Positions 60,957 through 64,000 of a stretch of 64,000 nt of DNA are shown one piece after another. The number at the start of each line of letters is the position of its first letter. Within the stretch, counting starts at the first letter, position 1. The stretch is from the NCBI GenBank assembly GCA_029882215.1, contig JAOULC010000013.1:1-64000 (forward strand), read 5' to 3'. The notes beneath the pieces are model-generated. The model ran no database searches. It was not told the origin of the DNA and saw nothing but the letters and a program-made list of their open reading frames with translations. The translations under genes and the position numbers were made by a program. Source of the stretch: Gammaproteobacteria bacterium (GTDB lineage Bacteria > Pseudomonadota > Gammaproteobacteria > SZUA-229).

Positions 60957-61823
60957 TCACTCTATATTCTGTACCTGCTCTCTCATTTGCTCGATCAGTA
61001 CTTTCAGCTCCACAGCAGCTTGTGTTGTTGCCAGATCGGCTGACTTGGCGCCCAACGTATTCGCTTCGCGATTAAACTCCTGCATCAGAAAATCCAGCCT
61101 TCTGCCTTTTGGCTCATTGCGCCCCAAAGTCTGCATTAATTCCTCAACATGGCTATCCAGTCTGTCCAGCTCTTCGTCTACATCCATTTTCTGTGCGATC
61201 ATGACCAGTTCCTGCTCCAGCCGCTCCTGATCCGGGCTCTGCGTCAGCTCCAGCACTCGCTGTTTAAGTTTAGCCTGCACCGCGGCCACCACCTCCGGCC
61301 ACCGTGCTCTGACGTCAGCCACAATCTCGGTCAGTTTTTGTGCGCGCTGAGCAATCAAAGCTTTTAAACGCAGCCCCTCTGCCTGACGACTTTTTTGTAA
61401 TTCGTCGATACAATCAGCCAGGCTAGTTAACACCTGCTCTTCGCAGCCGGGCAAATCATTGTTTTTCTCCCCAGTCACACCCGGAAATTTTAATATATCA
61501 ATCGCATTAAGCGCCTGCCCCATCCCCATTTGCAGTTCAATTTCATTACAGGCTGCTATCACCGCACTGACTTTATCATTATCCAAATAAAAATCTGATG
61601 CCTGCCCCGACAACAGCTTATAGCGACACATAGCATCAACTTTACCGCGCCCCAGCTGTTGCTGGATACTGTCCCGCGCCTTCATTTCAAGCTGGCGCAA
61701 TGCCTCCGGCATTCGCATGCTGATATCTAAATAGCGGTGGTTCACCGTTTTCAGTTCCCAGACTATCTCAAGCTCATCACTCTTTGCGGCTACCCGAGCA
61801 AAAGCGGTCATGCTTTTAACCAT
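60957..61823 (-). CDS. yicC: YicC family protein (putative endoribonuclease)
   Basis: The protein starts MVKSMTAFARV, the typical YicC beginning, and carries ELKTVNHRYLDISMRMPE. The C-terminal half (DUF1732) ends in GRRLDFLMQEFNREANTLGAKS, the most conserved block. YicC proteins are reported to cut RNA and affect small-RNA turnover. The ATG at 61823 is favoured over 61829 because AGGA lies at the right distance only from the former. It is divergent from rph, the usual arrangement. Confidence 0.95.
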   Translation of the reverse strand: MVKSMTAFARVAAKSDELEIVWELKTVNHRYLDISMRMPEALRQLEMKARDSIQQQLGRGKVDAMCRYKLLSGQASDFYLDNDKVSAVIAACNEIELQMGMGQALNAIDILKFPGVTGEKNNDLPGCEEQVLTSLADCIDELQKSRQAEGLRLKALIAQRAQKLTEIVADVRARWPEVVAAVQAKLKQRVLELTQSPDQERLEQELVMIAQKMDVDEELDRLDSHVEELMQTLGRNEPKGRRLDFLMQEFNREANTLGAKSADLATTQAAVELKVLIEQMREQVQNIE

Positions 61824-61893
61824 ATACATTTTCCTAATTTTTGTTTCTGCTAATTCTTACCCTGCAACTGCACCTGATTAAACCGTTAAAAAT

Positions 61894-61923
61894 TTCTCAA
61901 GTCCAGCCTCACTGCCTTATAAT
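61894..61923 (+). promoter_or_regulatory. sigma-70-type promoter of rph-rdgB
   Basis: A perfect -10 box TATAAT (61918-61923) lies 18 bases after TTCTCA (61894-61899), a four-of-six -35 match. The rph start codon is 36 bases downstream. Confidence 0.5.
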
Positions 61924-61958
61924 GCGATGCTAACTAAAAATACACAACGGATAGACTC

Positions 61959-62675
61959 ATGAGACCAAGTGGCCGTCAAGCCGATGAAAAGCGCAAGGTA
62001 AGCATCACTCGCAACTACACCAAACATGCCGAAGGCTCCGTTCTGATCGAATTCGGCCACACCAAGGTCATCTGTACTGCCTCCATTGAAGAGCGCGTTC
62101 CCGGTTTTTTACGAGGCAAGGGTCAGGGCTGGGTCACAGCCGAATATGGCATGCTGCCACGTTCCACCGGCGCACGCATGGGCCGTGAGGCAGCGCGTGG
62201 CAAACAAGGTGGCCGCACACTTGAAATACAACGCTTAATCGGTCGTTCGCTGCGTGCTGCCATTGATATGGAAGCGCTCGGCGAACGCACTCTGACACTG
62301 GACTGTGATGTGATTCAGGCTGATGGCGGCACCCGCACCGCCTCCATCACCGGGGCTTTTGTCGCGCTGAATGATGCCATTAATTATTTACTGAAGAAAA
62401 AACGCATCAAAAAGAGTCCGCTTATCGGTATGGTGGCTTCCGTTTCTGTCGGTATCTACAACGGCACACCGGTACTTGATCTGGATTACGATGAAGACTC
62501 ATCAGCCGAAACGGATATGAATGTTATTATGAATGATGCCGGTGCTTTCATCGAAGTTCAGGGTACAGCCGAAGGTCATGCTTTTCACCGCGATGAGCTC
62601 AACCAGATGCTGGATCTGGCAGACAAAGGCATCAGGGAATTATTCGAATTACAACGTCAGGCAATGGATGTTTAA
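61959..62675 (+). CDS. rph: ribonuclease PH
   Basis: Rph is a phosphate-dependent exoribonuclease that trims tRNA 3' ends. The 238-residue protein shows [20 protein letters not shown], the phosphate-site [16 protein letters not shown], and DADGGTR-like [14 protein letters not shown]. All are intact, so the enzyme should be active (unlike the frameshifted rph of some E. coli K-12 strains). rdgB follows after two bases. Confidence 0.97.
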   Translation: MRPSGRQADEKRKVSITRNYTKHAEGSVLIEFGHTKVICTASIEERVPGFLRGKGQGWVTAEYGMLPRSTGARMGREAARGKQGGRTLEIQRLIGRSLRAAIDMEALGERTLTLDCDVIQADGGTRTASITGAFVALNDAINYLLKKKRIKKSPLIGMVASVSVGIYNGTPVLDLDYDEDSSAETDMNVIMNDAGAFIEVQGTAEGHAFHRDELNQMLDLADKGIRELFELQRQAMDV

Positions 62676-62677
62676 AC

Positions 62678-63277
62678 ATGGATAAAATCGTACTCGCCAG
62701 TAATAACGCCGGTAAGGTTCGGGAAATTAACGAGCTGCTTAAAGCCTACGATATAAACGTCGTGCCACAGAGCGATTACCATGTTGATAGCGTGGCAGAA
62801 ACTGGTCTCAGCTTTGTCGAAAACGCCATTATTAAAGCCCGTTATGCGGCACTTAAAACCGGACTGCCAGCGATTGCAGATGACTCGGGGATTGAAGTGG
62901 ATGCACTGCATGGCGCTCCTGGCATATACTCTGCCCGCTTTGCTGGTGAAAACGCGACTGATAAAGACAATAATAAAAAGCTACTCGAACAGTTAAAAGG
63001 CATAGAAACAGCAGAACGCAGCGCACGCTACCAGTGCGTGATGGTGTTTATGCGCCACGCAACCGATCCGACGCCTGTCATTGCCAGCGGCTCATGGGAA
63101 GGCGTTATTCTTGAGTCTGCCAGAGGTAAAGGTGGCTTTGGTTATGACCCTTTATTTTATGTCCCCACCCACCAGTGTAGCGCGGCCGAACTCGGTGCTG
63201 AATTAAAAAACAAACTCAGCCACCGTTCAAAAGCACTGATCAGCCTGCTGCACAAACTTCAGGAAACCACACTGTAA
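62678..63277 (+). CDS. rdgB: XTP/dITP diphosphatase (RdgB/HAM1)
   Basis: RdgB clears XTP, ITP and dITP from the nucleotide pool. The N-terminal VLASNNAGKVREI is the Ham1 signature, followed by ADDSGIEVDALHGAPGIYSA and GKGGFGYDPLF. The length (199) is normal. It is coupled to rph, and its stop codon directly abuts the next start codon. Confidence 0.97.
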   Translation: MDKIVLASNNAGKVREINELLKAYDINVVPQSDYHVDSVAETGLSFVENAIIKARYAALKTGLPAIADDSGIEVDALHGAPGIYSARFAGENATDKDNNKKLLEQLKGIETAERSARYQCVMVFMRHATDPTPVIASGSWEGVILESARGKGGFGYDPLFYVPTHQCSAAELGAELKNKLSHRSKALISLLHKLQETTL

Positions 63278-63766
63278 ATGACGGTACTACGTTACGCTGA
63301 CATCAACAGAGACGAATTCAGAACACTGCTTGGCCGTTATCAGATAGACATTATTGACAGTGATAATGACAAGGACATACCCGGTAGTTTCTGGGGTGAC
63401 GAAGAAGCCGGACTGATCGGCAACAAACTGTACTGTCGTGATGACACACCGTTGCATTCTGCATTACACGAAGCATGTCATTATATTTGTATGGACGAGC
63501 AGCGCCGCCGTGGTTTACACACCGATGCCGGCGGTGGTTATGATGAAGAAAATGCTGTCTGCTATCTGCAAATACTGCTGGCAGATTATATAGCCGAGAT
63601 GGGCCTGGCAAGAATGTTCAGCGACATGGATGAATGGGGCTATTCATTCCGCCTTGGTTCTGCCAGACGCTGGTACGAAGAAGATGCTCAGGATGCTCTG
63701 GACTGGCTGACGCGATACCGGCTTTTAGATGAAAACCAGCAGCCAAACTGGCAGTGCCGTCTCTAA
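63278..63766 (+). CDS. hypothetical protein with HExxH motif, 162 aa
   Basis: Family not recognised by name. The motif HEACH at residues 64-68 fits the zinc-metallopeptidase form HExxH, in a hydrophobic helix context (SALHEACHYICMDE). An acidic stretch, GGGYDEENAVCYLQ, about 20 residues later could supply the third ligand (as in gluzincins or minigluzincins). There is no signal peptide, so it acts in the cytosol. Its ATG directly follows the rdgB stop with no gap, so it is translated in coupling with rph-rdgB. Peptidase activity is inference from the motif. Confidence 0.8.
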   Translation: MTVLRYADINRDEFRTLLGRYQIDIIDSDNDKDIPGSFWGDEEAGLIGNKLYCRDDTPLHSALHEACHYICMDEQRRRGLHTDAGGGYDEENAVCYLQILLADYIAEMGLARMFSDMDEWGYSFRLGSARRWYEEDAQDALDWLTRYRLLDENQQPNWQCRL

Positions 63767-63851
63767 TTTAAAATACCTGCTACACTATTTCTATATTTTA
63801 AATTTAGTTTATCCATACTAACAACAAGAAAGGTCTGACCGGCAAATTTCT

Positions 63852-64000
63852 ATGGGATTTCCCTCTTCAATAAACACGGAGTTTCTCTTAAATTCACTTT
63901 CCGATGCTTATATATTGCTTGATTCTGACGGTTTCGTTCAGTTTAACAATAAAGCTTGTGAAACGCTTTTTGCTTACCAGCAGAATGAGCTGCTTCACAA
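63852..64000 (+). CDS. PAS-domain protein, N-terminal part (3' cut by window end)
   Basis: From the ATG at 63852 the frame stays open to the end of the window. The 49 visible residues read as the start of a PAS domain: FLLNSLSDAYILLDSDGFVQ, then FNNKACETLFAYQQNELL. This is the common first half of PAS folds in sensor kinases and diguanylate cyclases. The output domain is outside the window. The start is about 86 bases after the HExxH gene; the ribosome site is weak. Confidence 0.75.
   Translation, partial: MGFPSSINTEFLLNSLSDAYILLDSDGFVQFNNKACETLFAYQQNELLH

Noticed and set aside
63765-63804. AT-rich inverted repeat of 11 bp after the HExxH gene
   Set aside because: The stem is only A and T with an 18-base loop; such repeats are frequent by chance in AT-rich spacers.

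Overview
The window is a dense stretch of a bacterial chromosome, most likely from a free-living aerobic gammaproteobacterium. The base composition looks moderate in G+C by eye. The evidence for the group is gene order: gmk-rpoZ-spoT-ridA-recG, pilT-pilU, yggS-proC-yggT-yggU, metX-metW, mutY-yggX, and yicC divergent from rph-rdgB are all arrangements typical of Gammaproteobacteria. The truncated VWA protein at the left edge resembles CbbO/NorD, so a RuBisCO-activase or nitric-oxide-reductase neighbourhood may lie just outside; autotrophy is an inference only. I found no rRNA, tRNA, CRISPR array, prophage or intact insertion sequence. Almost everything is chromosomal core or soft-core.

Layout. 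1-6.4 kb: end of the CbbO/NorD-type gene, two unknown small genes, a histidine phosphatase, a class I glutamine amidotransferase that lacks its catalytic cysteine, purC-bioD, an FKBP isomerase and a YqhA-type membrane protein. 6.5-13 kb: a two-gene sensory unit (substrate-binding lipoprotein plus hybrid histidine kinase with no transporter), an IscA-type Fe-S protein followed by an unassigned ATP-grasp enzyme, and an HPP membrane protein. 13-20 kb: minus-strand genes for a YggX paralogue, a radical-SAM AmrS paralogue, a formyltransferase and DjlA; a lipoprotein cyclophilin; then ubiC, a DUF4389 protein and arsS, and a divergent FetB permease. 20-24 kb: peroxide defence (OxyR, DyP peroxidase, peroxiredoxin-glutaredoxin fusion) and a GNAT protein. 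24-32 kb: the recG-ridA-spoT-rpoZ-gmk operon and an LTA-synthase-like membrane enzyme.

32-35 kb holds a complete AmmeMemoRadiSam set (amrS divergent from amrB-amrA). 35-38 kb holds an OmpR/PhoB-type regulator, its kinase and a secreted spondin-domain protein, with a direct-repeat operator candidate in front. 38-48 kb: gpmI, three PilT/PilU-type retraction ATPases, yggS-proC-yggT-DUF167 and metX-metW. 48-51 kb: a phosphoethanolamine transferase, a TauE/SafE-type membrane protein and an HU-like protein with a lysine-rich tail. 51.1-52.0 kb is the only long non-coding stretch; it is bounded by imperfect inverted repeats and is full of hairpins. 52-64 kb: yggX-mutY, a DUF2333 protein, an MBL-fold protein with a degenerate metal motif, a soluble histidine kinase, moaC and moaD-moaE, a DegQ/HtrA protease, rlmA-like and FkpA-like genes, yicC, rph-rdgB with an HExxH protein, and the start of a PAS-domain protein cut by the window end.

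No single locus is demonstrably a new system. The best candidates for a second look are the lipoprotein/hybrid-kinase pair, the AmmeMemoRadiSam set with its distant second AmrS, the two-component/spondin unit, the two enzymes with lost catalytic residues, and the inverted-repeat island.
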